Program-made: the position numbers and the translations under genes
NCBI GenBank assembly: GCA_963729275.1
Contig: CAVSNH010000013.1
Location: forward strand, 372,001 to 436,000
Direction: 5' to 3'
Source of the DNA: CAVSNH01 sp963729275
Lineage (GTDB): Bacteria > Actinomycetota > Acidimicrobiia > Acidimicrobiales > RAAP-2
Length of the DNA stretch: 64,000 bases
Part shown: positions 1 to 7,978 of the stretch, piece by piece
Numbering within the stretch: position 1 is the stretch's first letter
Layout: every line of letters begins with the position of its first letter
The notes under the pieces: model-generated
What the model was told of the DNA's origin: nothing
The model's input: only the letters and a program-made list of their open reading frames with translations
Database searches by the model: none

Positions 1-1128
1 GCGGAGGCCACGGTCGACGAGCGTCTCGACGTCGACTCCCCCGTCGAGGAGGGCGGCCATGGACTTGGCCAGAGCATCGGCGTCCCCAGGTTCGACGAGG
101 GCGGCGCCGTCGGCCACCACTTCGGGCACCGCTCCGGAAGCGGTGGCGACCACCGGCACCCCCATCGACATGGCCTGGAGCGGCGGGAACCCGAAGCCCT
201 CGTAGACGGACGGGAAGGCCAGCAGGGCGGCGCCGGCTATGGCGGCGTCGACGATTGGGGCGTCCACGTAACCCGGCCGGAGGACCCGGGAGGCGACGGG
301 CGAGGCAGCCACGGCGTCGTCGAGCGCCTTCGACCCCCAGCCACGCCCTCCGATGATCACCAGGGCGACCCCGGGGTAATCAGCCGCCATTTGGTTGAAG
401 GCCGAGACAAGGAGCGGGTAGTCCTTGCGCGGCTCGATGGTGCCGACGGCCACCACGTAACGCTCACACCCGTCGGGCAGTTGGAGGGGTGGTCGTCCGA
501 GCAGTTGTCCCTCACACCGAGCCGGACCGTGGTCGGGGTGGTCGTCGTGGTCAGGGTGGTCGGCGTGGTCGGCGCTGTCGTCGGCACGGGGAATGCCGTG
601 GTGGACCGCACGCACCCGCCCCGGGTCGGCACCGAAGTGGAGGACCACCTCGTCGGCGACGAACTGCGAGGGCGTGTGCACCCATGCTCCATTGGCAAGC
701 GCCCGACGCACGAGCTTCGGGAAAACGAGGGTGGCGGGGTCACAAAGCTCCGGGTAGCGCACGACCGTGAGGTCGTGAACGGTGAGAACCCTGGTGGCGT
801 GGGCGGCCGGCGGGACGACGAAGTTCGACCCGTGCACCACGTCACGCCGCCCGAGGAACCACTCGATGGGCGGGAACCCTCCGCTGCGCCAGGCGGCGTG
901 CAGCGGGCGAGCCGGCATGGGCCGCTGCCGCGTGGAGACGCCCGGAGGAACGCGAGCCTCGATGCCCCGACGGCGCCGCCAGCTCACGGCGTAGGCCGAG
1001 ACCTCGACGTCGCTCCGGCGGACCAGCCCCTCCAGCGCCCCCTCGCAGAATCGCCCGACACCCGTCGGATGTCCGAGCAAGGGAGTCGCGTCGAAGGCAA
1101 CGGTGAGCGCTCCCTCCTCCTGCGCCAT
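1..1128 (-). CDS. Glycosyltransferase family 4 (GT-B), 3' end outside window
   Basis: Predicted to transfer a sugar from an activated donor during surface polysaccharide assembly on the cytoplasmic face. The visible 376 codons run from ATG at 1128 to the window edge with no stop. The N-terminal half carries the GT-B acceptor-domain pattern (AFDATPLLGHPTGVGRF near the start, then LTVHDLTVVRYPE). The donor half shows VAVGTIEPRKDYPLLVSAF and the classic FPSVYEGFGFPPLQAMSMG motif with its EGFGFP nucleotide-sugar loop, then GVPVVATASGAVPEV. The nearest relatives are mannosyltransferases of the PimB/WbaZ kind, but the exact sugar cannot be read. An odd Asp-His repeat (complement of 529-573) lies between the two Rossmann domains. 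It heads leftward, away from cofD, and probably belongs with the polysaccharide genes. Confidence 0.88.
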   Translation of the reverse strand, partial: MAQEEGALTVAFDATPLLGHPTGVGRFCEGALEGLVRRSDVEVSAYAVSWRRRRGIEARVPPGVSTRQRPMPARPLHAAWRSGGFPPIEWFLGRRDVVHGSNFVVPPAAHATRVLTVHDLTVVRYPELCDPATLVFPKLVRRALANGAWVHTPSQFVADEVVLHFGADPGRVRAVHHGIPRADDSADHADHPDHDDHPDHGPARCEGQLLGRPPLQLPDGCERYVVAVGTIEPRKDYPLLVSAFNQMAADYPGVALVIIGGRGWGSKALDDAVAASPVASRVLRPGYVDAPIVDAAIAGAALLAFPSVYEGFGFPPLQAMSMGVPVVATASGAVPEVVADGAALVEPGDADALAKSMAALLDGGVDVETLVDRGLR

Positions 1129-1271
1129 CGTCACGAGCGCCACCAGACGAGCACCCGGCGAGCCTTGCACATCCACCCCTGCCGGCCGCGCTGGCCGTGA
1201 CCAGGAGCGGGGCAGACCGTCGCCCCTTGCCGCGGGAGTGGCTGGGGGCAGGAAGCAAGGGCGCACACGGC

Positions 1272-1277
1272 TACCCT
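1272..1277 (+). promoter_or_regulatory. -10 element TACCCT of a leaderless transcript upstream of cofD
   Basis: The TAnnnT hexamer lies 7 nt before the GTG at 1285, so transcription would begin at or next to that codon. There is no purine-rich ribosome-binding site before cofD itself. The same layout recurs at many gene starts in this window. Confidence 0.5.
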
Positions 1278-1284
1278 CGCCGTC

Positions 1285-1371
1285 GTGCAGCAGGCATCGT
1301 GCGAGCTCCCTGGGGTCCTCGGCGTCCCCAGCGTCCCCGCTCCCACTCAACGACGGGCGCCACGTCGATGA
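1285..1371 (+). CDS. Putative 28-residue leaderless leader peptide coupled to cofD
   Basis: Open frame of 28 codons from GTG at 1285 to TGA at 1369-1371, starting 7 nt after a TACCCT hexamer. The TGA overlaps the ATG of cofD as ATGA, the usual translational-coupling layout. The peptide begins MQQASCELPG and ends in an Arg-rich tail (TQRRAPRR). It has no recognisable domain. Because cofD lacks a ribosome-binding site, translation of this small frame could deliver ribosomes to cofD. This is inferred from the arrangement; conservation in relatives would decide it. Confidence 0.4.
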   Translation: MQQASCELPGVLGVPSVPAPTQRRAPRR

Positions 1372-2294
1372 TCTGCGCGCTGGCCGGCGGCGTCGGCGCC
1401 GCCCGCTTCCTGCGGGGTCTCGTCGAGGTCGTTCCCGCCGATGACGTGACTGCCATCGTCAACACCGCTGACGACACCGACCTGCACGGGCTGCACATCT
1501 CCCCCGACCTCGACACCGTGGTCTACACATTGGCCGACGCCATCAACCCCGAGACCGGCTGGGGACTGGTCGACGAGACGTGGCGGGTGATGTCGTCTCT
1601 CGAACGGCTCGGCGGCATCACGTGGTTTCGCCTCGGGGACCGCGACCTCGCCACCCATTGCTACCGGACCCAGCGGCTGTCGGAAGGGGCGACCCTCCAC
1701 CAGGTGACCGAGGAGTTGTGCCACTCGTGGGGGGTCGGCGTCCGGGTCGTGCCCATGAGCGACGATCCAGTGCGCACCCATCTGCACCTGGTCGACGGAC
1801 CGGAGATCGGGTTCCAGGAGTACTTCGTACGGCTCGGCCACGACGTCGCCGTGCGCGGAGTGCGCTTTGCCGGGTCGGAGACGGCACGCCCGGCGCCCGG
1901 AGTGGTCGAGGCCCTCGACGTGGCCGAGCGCGTGGTCGTGTGCCCGTCCAACCCGGTGGTGTCGATCGATCCGATCCTGTCGCTGCCCGGTATACGTGAG
2001 CGGCTGCGGGCGGTGCGTGACCGGGTGGTCGGGATCTCCCCGATCATCGCCGGCGCCGCCCTCAAGGGGCCTGCCGACCGGTTGCTCCGCGAGCTTGGAT
2101 TCGAGTCGTCGGTGGTCGGCGTGGCCCGCTGGTACGCCGACTGGATGGGGACGCTGGTCATCGACGAGGCGGACGCCGAGCTCGCCGGGGACGTGGTGGC
2201 CGAGGGTGTGCGCTGCGTCGTGGCCCCGACCGTCATGTCGTCCGTCGAACGCTCTTCGGCCCTCGCTCGGGTGGTCCTCGATGCCGTCGCCTGA
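1368..2294 (+). CDS. cofD: 2-phospho-L-lactate transferase (coenzyme F420 biosynthesis)
   Basis: CofD/FbiA joins the activated lactyl or enolpyruvyl phosphate group to the deazaflavin FO, giving F420-0 or its dehydro form. The 308-residue product has the family opening CALAGGVGAARFLRGL, the early substrate segment IVNTADDTDLHGLHISPDLD and the later VCPSNPVVSIDPIL and ISPIIAGAALKGPA blocks, in the usual order and at the usual length. The ATG at 1368 was chosen because it places the glycine-rich motif at residues 7-10. A longer frame reaches 1197 but adds only unconserved sequence. The gene overlaps cofE by 14 nt, so the two make one transcript for consecutive steps. The CofC-type guanylyltransferase and FO synthase are not in the window. 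Confidence 0.95.
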   Translation: MICALAGGVGAARFLRGLVEVVPADDVTAIVNTADDTDLHGLHISPDLDTVVYTLADAINPETGWGLVDETWRVMSSLERLGGITWFRLGDRDLATHCYRTQRLSEGATLHQVTEELCHSWGVGVRVVPMSDDPVRTHLHLVDGPEIGFQEYFVRLGHDVAVRGVRFAGSETARPAPGVVEALDVAERVVVCPSNPVVSIDPILSLPGIRERLRAVRDRVVGISPIIAGAALKGPADRLLRELGFESSVVGVARWYADWMGTLVIDEADAELAGDVVAEGVRCVVAPTVMSSVERSSALARVVLDAVA

Positions 2295-3072
2295 CACGAA
2301 CGGAGCGCTCACCCTCATACCCGTCACCGGTGTGGGCGAAGTTCAGCCGGGCGACGATCTGGCCGCTCTGCTGGCCGCCGCCCTGCGCCTCGTGCCGGTG
2401 GGTACTTCGTCCGGTGATCGCCGAGGCGGCGTCGAAGGTGGCACCCCTGAGGTGGAGGCGGGGCTGCGAGACGGCGATGTGCTGGTCGTGACGCAGAAGG
2501 TGGTGTCCAAGGCCGAGGGGCGGCTGGTGGCCGTCGGCCGGGACGATCCCGACGCCGTCCGGGGCCTGATCGAGAGCGAGTCGGTGCGAGTGCTGCGCCG
2601 CCGCGGTGACCTCCTGATCACCGAGACGCGCCACGGCTTCGTCTGCGCCAACGCCGGCGTCGACCTCTCCAATGTGGACGAGGGGACCGCCGCCCTCCTC
2701 CCGGTCGACCCCGATCGTTCGGCCCGCCGACTTCGCCAGTCGTTCGAACACCGCTTCTCAGTGTCGGTTGGCGTGATCATCTCCGACACCTTCGGCCGCA
2801 CCTGGCGCCAAGGGGTAACCGACGTGGCCATCGGGGTGGCAGGGGTGGCCGCCGTGCTCGACCTGCGGGGAGAACCCGACGCCAACGGACGGATCCTGAT
2901 GGCCACCGAGGTGTGCGTGGCCGACGAGATGGCTGCTGCTGCCGAGCTCGTCATGGGGAAGGCCCGGCGGACGCCGGCGGCCGTGGTCCGCGGAGTCGAC
3001 CCCGCCTGGCTGCGCCCATCGTCGGTGGCCGCCGAGGTGATCCGGGCTCCAGGCGAGGACCTCTTCCGCTGA
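2281..3072 (+). CDS. cofE: Coenzyme F420-0:L-glutamate ligase
   Basis: Adds L-glutamate residues to F420-0 using GTP. The 263-residue product matches stand-alone CofE. It begins with a hydrophobic strand (LTLIPVTGVGEV), followed by DVLVVTQKVVSKAEGRLVAV near residue 66 and the signature ISDTFGRTWRQGVTDVAIGV near residue 167. In mycobacteria the homologue FbiB carries an extra C-terminal nitroreductase-like domain that helps make the polyglutamate tail. Here the gene ends after the ligase domain, and the only nitroreductase-like gene lies 18 kb away at 20835. The ATG at 2281 overlaps the cofD stop and gives the expected N-terminus. Confidence 0.94.
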   Translation: MPSPDTNGALTLIPVTGVGEVQPGDDLAALLAAALRLVPVGTSSGDRRGGVEGGTPEVEAGLRDGDVLVVTQKVVSKAEGRLVAVGRDDPDAVRGLIESESVRVLRRRGDLLITETRHGFVCANAGVDLSNVDEGTAALLPVDPDRSARRLRQSFEHRFSVSVGVIISDTFGRTWRQGVTDVAIGVAGVAAVLDLRGEPDANGRILMATEVCVADEMAAAAELVMGKARRTPAAVVRGVDPAWLRPSSVAAEVIRAPGEDLFR

Positions 3073-3112
3073 TCGGCGCCCTCGGCGCCCTCATCGCGCC
3101 CGGGCTCACCTG

Positions 3113-3140
3113 ACCGCCCTTTCGGTGACACTTTTTTTTT
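3113..3140 (+). terminator. Probable intrinsic terminator after cofE
   Basis: A short stem (ACCG at 3113 pairing with CGGT at 3123) is followed by a run of nine T at 3132-3140. A stronger hairpin, GGCGCC-ctc-GGCGCC at 3075-3089, lies just upstream. The stem next to the T run is weak, so the exact structure is uncertain. Confidence 0.4.
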
Positions 3141-3198
3141 AAATTGACGAATTTGTCAGGTTAGGCTGACGGTCGTCAGGTTAGGCTGACAAATTGAC
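3141..3198 (+). promoter_or_regulatory. Tandem 16-bp repeat resembling DtxR/IdeR iron boxes
   Basis: GTCAGGTTAGGCTGAC occurs twice, at 3155-3170 and 3175-3190, exactly 20 bp apart, flanked by two copies of AAATTGAC at 3141 and 3191. The second copy with flank (3176-3194) agrees at 14 of 19 positions with the DtxR/IdeR consensus as I recall it. The setting is odd for an operator, because the genes on both sides end here. It may be a relocated operator, the control region of an unseen small RNA, or part of a bidirectional terminator, since GTCAG and CTGAC can pair. Confidence 0.35.
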
Positions 3199-3202
3199 CT
3201 CC

Positions 3203-3236
3203 CAAAAAATTCAAAAACATGGCTCCCGGACCAGCC
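3203..3236 (-). terminator. Probable intrinsic terminator after the epimerase gene
   Basis: Read on the minus strand, GGCT and AGCC (3236-3221) form a short stem followed by two T-rich runs (3219-3204). It would end the polysaccharide transcript coming from the right, facing the cofE terminator. Confidence 0.4.
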
Positions 3237-3272
3237 CTCGCCCACCAGGGGCGATGGCATTCGGAGCAGCGC

Positions 3273-4280
3273 TCAGTGAGGGTCGGGGTCGGCGTCGGGG
3301 TCGAGCTCGAGGTCGGGACCGGGATCGTCGGCGGACACGAACGGGGCCATGAAGGCGAGCACCGCGGCCGTGCCCGGGCCGAGCTCGGTCCAGGGCTTCC
3401 ATCCGAGATGGATGCCAGCGCGGCTGGGGTCCAGGCAATTTCGCCGGAGTTCGCCCGAGCGAGCGGGACGATGCTCGAGGACGAGCTCCACCCCTGCTTG
3501 GGTGGCCATCTCGGCGGCCAATTGGTTGACGGAGGTTTCGTTACCCATCCCGATGTTGCAGAGCAGCCCTCCTCCGCGGTGGGCGGCTCGGACGAGGGCG
3601 TCGACCACGTCGTCGACATAGACGAAGTCGCGCGTCTGCTCACCGTCGCCGAACACCACGAGAGGCAGGCCGCGCAGCAGCCGTTCGGCGAAGATGGCGA
3701 CCACTCCGGCCTCGCCATTGGGGTCCTGTCGTGGCCCGTAGACGTTGGCCAGAGCCAGTGCGCAGAACTCCAGGGTGTGTAACTCGCGGTAGGCCTCGAG
3801 GTAGTCGATCCCCGCCTTCTTGGAGACGCCGTAGGGGGACAGCGGCCGCAGGGGCAGCGACTCGCGCAAGGGCAGCTCCGAGTCGTCGGGCTCCCCGTAG
3901 ATGGTTCCCCCGCTGGTGGTGAAAACCACACGTCCGGCTCCAGCTCGCCACGCCCCCTCGAGGACACGCAAGGTCCCGATCAGGTTGACGTCGGCGTCGA
4001 ACACCGGATCGGCCACCGACACCCGCACGTCGGCCTGGGCGGCGAGGTGGAAAATCACCTCGGGCCGCCGACGGGCCACGAGCTCGACGCACTCGGCCGA
4101 ACGGATGTCGAGCTGGTGGACGGTGAGCCGCCTGCCCGCGAGAGCCCGGGCGTCGGCCAGGTTGGCGAGCGAGCCGGTCGAGAGGTCGTCGATCACGTCG
4201 ACGGTGTGGTCCTCCGCCAACAAGCGATCCACCAGTGTCGAGCCGATGAAGCCGGCACCACCGGTCACGAGGGCGCGCAC
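3273..4280 (-). CDS. NAD-dependent sugar nucleotide epimerase/dehydratase (GalE-like)
   Basis: Extended short-chain dehydrogenase acting on a nucleotide sugar, most like UDP-glucose 4-epimerase or related enzymes. The 335-residue product opens with the NAD-binding LVTGGAGFIGS motif. The TTSGGTIYG block gives the catalytic Ser near 123, and SPYGVSKKAG gives Tyr150 and Lys154. The C-terminal 20 residues are Asp/Pro-rich and outside the fold. The GTG at 4280 begins 2 nt after the stop of the guanylyltransferase gene and puts the glycine motif at residues 7-13, so the two are one operon. The substrate cannot be decided from sequence; surface-sugar synthesis follows from the neighbours. Confidence 0.85.
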   Translation of the reverse strand: MRALVTGGAGFIGSTLVDRLLAEDHTVDVIDDLSTGSLANLADARALAGRRLTVHQLDIRSAECVELVARRRPEVIFHLAAQADVRVSVADPVFDADVNLIGTLRVLEGAWRAGAGRVVFTTSGGTIYGEPDDSELPLRESLPLRPLSPYGVSKKAGIDYLEAYRELHTLEFCALALANVYGPRQDPNGEAGVVAIFAERLLRGLPLVVFGDGEQTRDFVYVDDVVDALVRAAHRGGGLLCNIGMGNETSVNQLAAEMATQAGVELVLEHRPARSGELRRNCLDPSRAGIHLGWKPWTELGPGTAAVLAFMAPFVSADDPGPDLELDPDADPDPH

Positions 4281-4282
4281 GG

Positions 4283-5374
4283 TCAGGCCACCGGCCCCAC
4301 GCGTTCGGCGTCGACCACCGTCCCCGAAGCCGTCACCACCCCGGGCCCGACCACCGACAGGCCGCGGATGACACATCGCTGGCCGATGGTGGCGTCCGCC
4401 CCGATGATCGAGCCGTCGACCGATGCGCTAGCCGCCACCCGCGCCCCGGCCAGCAGCACCGAGCCGGTGACCGATGCGCCCTCCTCGATGACCGCACCAT
4501 GGCCGATCACCGAGTCGGCCACGACCGCGTTCTCGGCGACCCTTGCCCCCCGACCCAGCAGGCTCCGGGCGATGGCAGCGCTTGCCACCGACACGTCGCC
4601 GATCCTCCACACCTCCGGGCCGAGGGAGGGGTCGAGCTCGGCCTCCGGCGCCGGCGGGCCGGGCCTGCGCCCTCCCACCAGGTCGTAGTGGGCCCGTAGG
4701 TAGGCGTCGGGCGTGCCCGTGTCAAGCCAGTAGGCGTCGGATCCGAGGGCGTAGAGGCTCCGCTCCTCCACCAGTGCCGGAAAGGTCTCTCGCTCGATGG
4801 ACACCCGAAGGTCCGGCGCGATGGCGCCGAGCACGGTGGGCTCGAGGACGTAGATGCCGGCGTTGATCAGGTTCGTCGGTGCCTCGTCGCGGGATGGCTT
4901 CTCGATGAAGGCGGTGACTCGACCTTCCTCGTCGGTAGGCACCACCCCGAACGCGCTCGGGTCGTCGACCGGGGTTAGGGCGATTGTCCCCGCCGCCCCC
5001 CGCCGGCGATGGAGGTCCACCAGGGCGCCGATGTCGAAATCGGTGAGGACGTCCCCGTTCACGGCCACGAAGGTCTCGTCGATGCCGGCGTGCTCGGCCG
5101 CAAAACGGATGGCGCCGGCCGTGTCCAAGGGGCTGTGCTCGACGGCGTAGGTCACCCGGACACCCGACACCGAGCCTGTCGGGTAGGCGTTGATGAACGC
5201 GTCGGGCTTGTAGCCGAGCGAGAGCACGGCGTCATCGACGCCGTAGCGTGTGAGCTGGCCGAGCACCCGTTCGATCATGGGCTGTTCGACGACCGGCAGC
5301 ATCTGTTTGGGCGTCGTGAGGGTGAGGGGGCGCAGACGCGTTCCCTCGCCGCCCACCAGGACGACGGCCCTCAC
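4283..5374 (-). CDS. manB: Mannose-1-phosphate guanylyltransferase-like nucleotidyltransferase
   Basis: Makes an activated sugar, most likely GDP-mannose from mannose-1-phosphate and GTP. The 363 residues match the actinobacterial ManB type in length and order. The N-terminal nucleotidyltransferase has GGEGTRLRPLTLTTPKQMLP (residues 8-27, Lys23), VNGDVLTDFDIG and VPTDEEGRVTAFIEKP. It is followed by a C-terminal left-handed beta-helix of hexapeptide repeats (GRGARVAENAVVADSVIGHG). A dTDP-glucose or UDP-glucose pyrophosphorylase is a less likely alternative. The GTG at 5374 overlaps the stop of the upstream membrane-protein gene as GTGA, so translation is coupled. Confidence 0.82.
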   Translation of the reverse strand: MRAVVLVGGEGTRLRPLTLTTPKQMLPVVEQPMIERVLGQLTRYGVDDAVLSLGYKPDAFINAYPTGSVSGVRVTYAVEHSPLDTAGAIRFAAEHAGIDETFVAVNGDVLTDFDIGALVDLHRRRGAAGTIALTPVDDPSAFGVVPTDEEGRVTAFIEKPSRDEAPTNLINAGIYVLEPTVLGAIAPDLRVSIERETFPALVEERSLYALGSDAYWLDTGTPDAYLRAHYDLVGGRRPGPPAPEAELDPSLGPEVWRIGDVSVASAAIARSLLGRGARVAENAVVADSVIGHGAVIEEGASVTGSVLLAGARVAASASVDGSIIGADATIGQRCVIRGLSVVGPGVVTASGTVVDAERVGPVA

Positions 5375-6183
5375 GTCGTGGACGAGGTGGTCGTCGGTTT
5401 GGAAGTAGTCGTGCTGGGAAGGGTGGTCGACGGGGTGACGGCCGGAGTCGACGTGGACGTCGGAACGCTCGTGGTCGTCGTTTCGTTTTGGTTGGCAGCG
5501 CCCTGCTCGACGGCGGTGATCAGACTGGTGATGACCGTGCCGGAGGGCTTGGGGATAGTGGCGGTGGCGGGCACGAAGGCCATGGTGATGAGCTGGCCGT
5601 TGGCGAACAGGAGGTCCTGGGGCGCCCCACTCGTCTCCGAGCCCTTCTTGGCCGCGAAGTTCGGCCAGTTGTAGACGATGACCACACCCGGTTTGCCGGC
5701 ATCGGGCGTGCCCTTCGGGCACACGTCACCGTTGCTGTAGGCGGTTCCATGCGGGTAACGCAGCGCCGTGTTGGAAAGCTCGAGGCCGTCGCCGTACTCG
5801 CTCACGAACTTTCCGAGCGTGGCGTTCTGCCCCGACTGCGAACTGTTCTTCGGAGCGATAGTGATGACCCCGCTACCGTCAGTGGTGAACCCGGCCTTTG
5901 CGGTAGTGCGGCTGGCCGGAAGGCTCGGCTTGAGCGCGCCACAGATGTCGGTGGCGAGGGCGGAGTGCCAAACCTGGGAGGTGGTCGGCTGGCCGGTCGA
6001 CGACACCGTCGGGTGGGTCCGCTCGTACCGGCTGAACCCGACCAGGAGCAGGCCAACGATGCAGATCACGACCAAGCTGGCGTACCAGTTGATGGGTACC
6101 TGGCCTCGGTAGGTTCGTCCGCCGCCGGTCGTGGCGGCGCGCTCGACCCACCGACCCGTCGAGTTACTCGCCTTGCCCGGCAT
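5371..6183 (-). CDS. Single-pass membrane protein with Thr/Ser/Pro-rich tail, unknown function
   Basis: I do not recognise a family. The 270 residues start with a basic cytoplasmic stretch, then one membrane helix at about 31-53 (ASLVVICIVGLLLVGFS). An extracytoplasmic domain follows with two cysteines (DICGALKP and GDVCPKG) that could form a disulfide. The last 45 residues are almost all Thr, Ser and Pro, as in cell-wall-spanning or glycosylated tails. The central part (TDGSGVITIAPKNSSQSG) hints at a ligand-binding domain, but nothing is diagnostic. It sits inside the sugar-nucleotide operon, overlapping the guanylyltransferase start by 4 nt, so a role at the cell surface is plausible. A TAGGGT hexamer lies 11 nt upstream of the ATG. 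Confidence 0.75.
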   Translation of the reverse strand: MPGKASNSTGRWVERAATTGGGRTYRGQVPINWYASLVVICIVGLLLVGFSRYERTHPTVSSTGQPTTSQVWHSALATDICGALKPSLPASRTTAKAGFTTDGSGVITIAPKNSSQSGQNATLGKFVSEYGDGLELSNTALRYPHGTAYSNGDVCPKGTPDAGKPGVVIVYNWPNFAAKKGSETSGAPQDLLFANGQLITMAFVPATATIPKPSGTVITSLITAVEQGAANQNETTTTSVPTSTSTPAVTPSTTLPSTTTSKPTTTSSTT

Positions 6184-6197
6184 GACGGCTGGACACC

Positions 6198-7127
6198 CTA
6201 CAGCCTCGACCCCTGTGCTCCTGACGGCCTGCGGTGACGGCCGACCAGGCGGTCAGTCGAGGCCAGGACGGTTCGCACGCCCAGCCCCACGGCCACGAGC
6301 GGCAAGAACAGGCGCCGCCAGCCGAGCTGCGTGCGACGGGCGAACCGCCACAAGGAGCGGTGGTGCTCCACGATCATGCGGAAGGGATGGCGCTCGGTCG
6401 AGACCCCCTGGGTGTGGATGACCTCGGCGGACGGGGCGTAGGCGATGCGCCAACCACGGCGGCCGAGGCGCCAGCAGAGGTCCACCTCCTCCGCGTACAT
6501 GAAGTACGACTCGTCGAAGCCGTCGACATCGTCGAAGGCACGGCGGCGCACCAAAAAACAGGCTCCCGACACCCAGTCGACCTCCCGGACACCCGGCCCG
6601 GCCCCGTCCAGGTCAGAGCGCTGGTAGGCGCGGGTGAACCGGTTGCCGGGAACGAAGATGCCAAGGACGGCATGTCCGGCGGCGTCGGGAAGGGACGGGA
6701 AACGGCGGGCCGATGGATAGCGGTCACCTTGCGGCGTGCGGATGAGCGGGCCGACGACGGCGCACCGCGGGTCGTCGTCGAGCACGGCGGCCAGCCGCCC
6801 GATTGCCCCCGGGGTGAACTCCAGGTCGGGGTTGGCCACCAGGACGTAGGGCGCCCGGGTGGCGGCCACCCCCCGGTTGGCTGCCGAGCCGTACCCGAGG
6901 TTGGCGCCGGGCTCGATGATGACGACGTCGGGCATGTCCCGGCGGATGCGGTCAACGGAGCCATCGGTGGAGCCGTTGTCCACCACGACCACCTCGCTGA
7001 GCCCCTGCTCCCGCACGCCGGTGAGGCAACGGTAGAGCGCCGCCCCGGATTCGTAGTTCACGATGACCGCACCCAGGTCTGCGGTTTGGCGCCCGGGTGC
7101 GCCCCCCGGATCGGGGGCCACGGTCAC
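6198..7127 (-). CDS. Family 2 glycosyltransferase, rhamnosyltransferase-like
   Basis: Inverting GT-A enzyme of the WbbL type, which adds rhamnose (or another sugar) to a lipid-linked acceptor in the cytoplasm. The 309-residue product shows AVIVNYESGAALYRCL at the start, VVVDNGSTDGSVD, the metal-binding region VLVANPDLEF, and the acceptor-side WVSGACFLVRRRAFDDVDGF with FMYAEEVDLCWRLG. That combination is characteristic of actinobacterial rhamnosyltransferases that make the peptidoglycan-polysaccharide linkage unit. The C-terminus ends in one hydrophobic segment (LFLPLVAVGLGVRTVL). The ATG at 7127 overlaps the stop of the preceding GT2 gene as ATGA. rmlB and rmlD lie 4-5 kb upstream on the same strand, consistent with a dTDP-rhamnose donor. 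Confidence 0.85.
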   Translation of the reverse strand: MTVAPDPGGAPGRQTADLGAVIVNYESGAALYRCLTGVREQGLSEVVVVDNGSTDGSVDRIRRDMPDVVIIEPGANLGYGSAANRGVAATRAPYVLVANPDLEFTPGAIGRLAAVLDDDPRCAVVGPLIRTPQGDRYPSARRFPSLPDAAGHAVLGIFVPGNRFTRAYQRSDLDGAGPGVREVDWVSGACFLVRRRAFDDVDGFDESYFMYAEEVDLCWRLGRRGWRIAYAPSAEVIHTQGVSTERHPFRMIVEHHRSLWRFARRTQLGWRRLFLPLVAVGLGVRTVLASTDRLVGRHRRPSGAQGSRL

Positions 7128-7894
7128 GGGTCGGTGCGGCTGAACCGGTATTTGATCAAGGTGGTGAGCGCGCCCAGGCCGTCGCGCCAGGTGATCTTCT
7201 TTCCCTCGGTCGCCTCACGCCCGGCATAGGAGATGGGCACCTCGTAGATGCGGTGTCCTCGTCGCAGCACCTTGGCCGTGATCTCGGGCTCGAACTCGAA
7301 TCGGTCGGACTCGATTCGTAGGCCCTCCAAGACCTGGCGGTCGAAGAGCTTGTAGCACGTCTCCATGTCGGAGAGGGTGGAGGAGTAGAGGATGTTGGTC
7401 ACGAGCGAGAGGAACCGGTTGCCGATCCAGTGGAGCGGCATCATGTTCTTGCGCTCGCCCGTGAATCGGCTGCCGTAGACGACCTTGGCCTTGCCGCGGA
7501 GGATGGGGCTGAGGAGGCGGGGCCAGTCGGCCGGGTCGTATTCGAGGTCGGCGTCCTGGATGATGATGAGGTCGCCTCGGGCCGCCTCGAGACCGGTCCG
7601 GACGGCGGCCCCCTTCCCGTGGTTGCGGCCATGGGTGATGACGCGAACCGTCGAGTCGCCGATGGCCGTGAGGACCTTGTCGGTGCCGTCCGAGGAGCCG
7701 TCGTCGACCAGGATGACCTCGAGAGGCATGGGCAGGTCGACGGCCCGGATCCGGCGGACCACCTCGGCCACCGTGGTGCGCTCGTTGAACACGGGCACGA
7801 TGACCGACAAGAGCGAGTACCCGCCACCCTCACCGGGAGGCCGGCTCCCGTCGCTCGGGGCCAGCGCCTCGTCGCTCTCGGCGCCGTCAGCCAT
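7124..7894 (-). CDS. Family 2 glycosyltransferase, polyprenyl-phosphate sugar synthase-like
   Basis: Resembles dolichyl/polyprenyl-phosphate mannose or glucose synthases, which load one sugar onto a lipid carrier for use outside the membrane. Motifs in order are LLSVIVPVFNERTTVAEVV, LEVILVDDGSSDGTDKVL, the metal-binding DLIIIQDADLEYDP, YGSRFTGERK, and the acceptor loop ETCYKLFDRQVLEGL with FEFEPEITAKVLRRG. No C-terminal membrane helices follow, as in the soluble Ppm1-type catalytic domain. I prefer the ATG at 7894, which has GGAGGGACGGGG before it and gives 256 residues. An in-frame start at 7966 adds 24 unconserved residues. Same operon as the next glycosyltransferase. Confidence 0.85.
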   Translation of the reverse strand: MADGAESDEALAPSDGSRPPGEGGGYSLLSVIVPVFNERTTVAEVVRRIRAVDLPMPLEVILVDDGSSDGTDKVLTAIGDSTVRVITHGRNHGKGAAVRTGLEAARGDLIIIQDADLEYDPADWPRLLSPILRGKAKVVYGSRFTGERKNMMPLHWIGNRFLSLVTNILYSSTLSDMETCYKLFDRQVLEGLRIESDRFEFEPEITAKVLRRGHRIYEVPISYAGREATEGKKITWRDGLGALTTLIKYRFSRTDP

Positions 7895-7978
7895 GGGTCC
7901 CCGTCCCTCCGATCGTCGGCTTGGAGGGTTGCCTCCCGGCCGGTTGCCGGCGACAGTCTCTCGCATCGGCGCTGGCGG

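Noticed and set aside
3219..3782. 187-codon plus-strand frame starting just after the iron-box-like repeats
   Set aside because: It lies entirely antisense to the conserved epimerase gene and has no domain; the His/Glu/Gly-rich product is typical of shadow frames.
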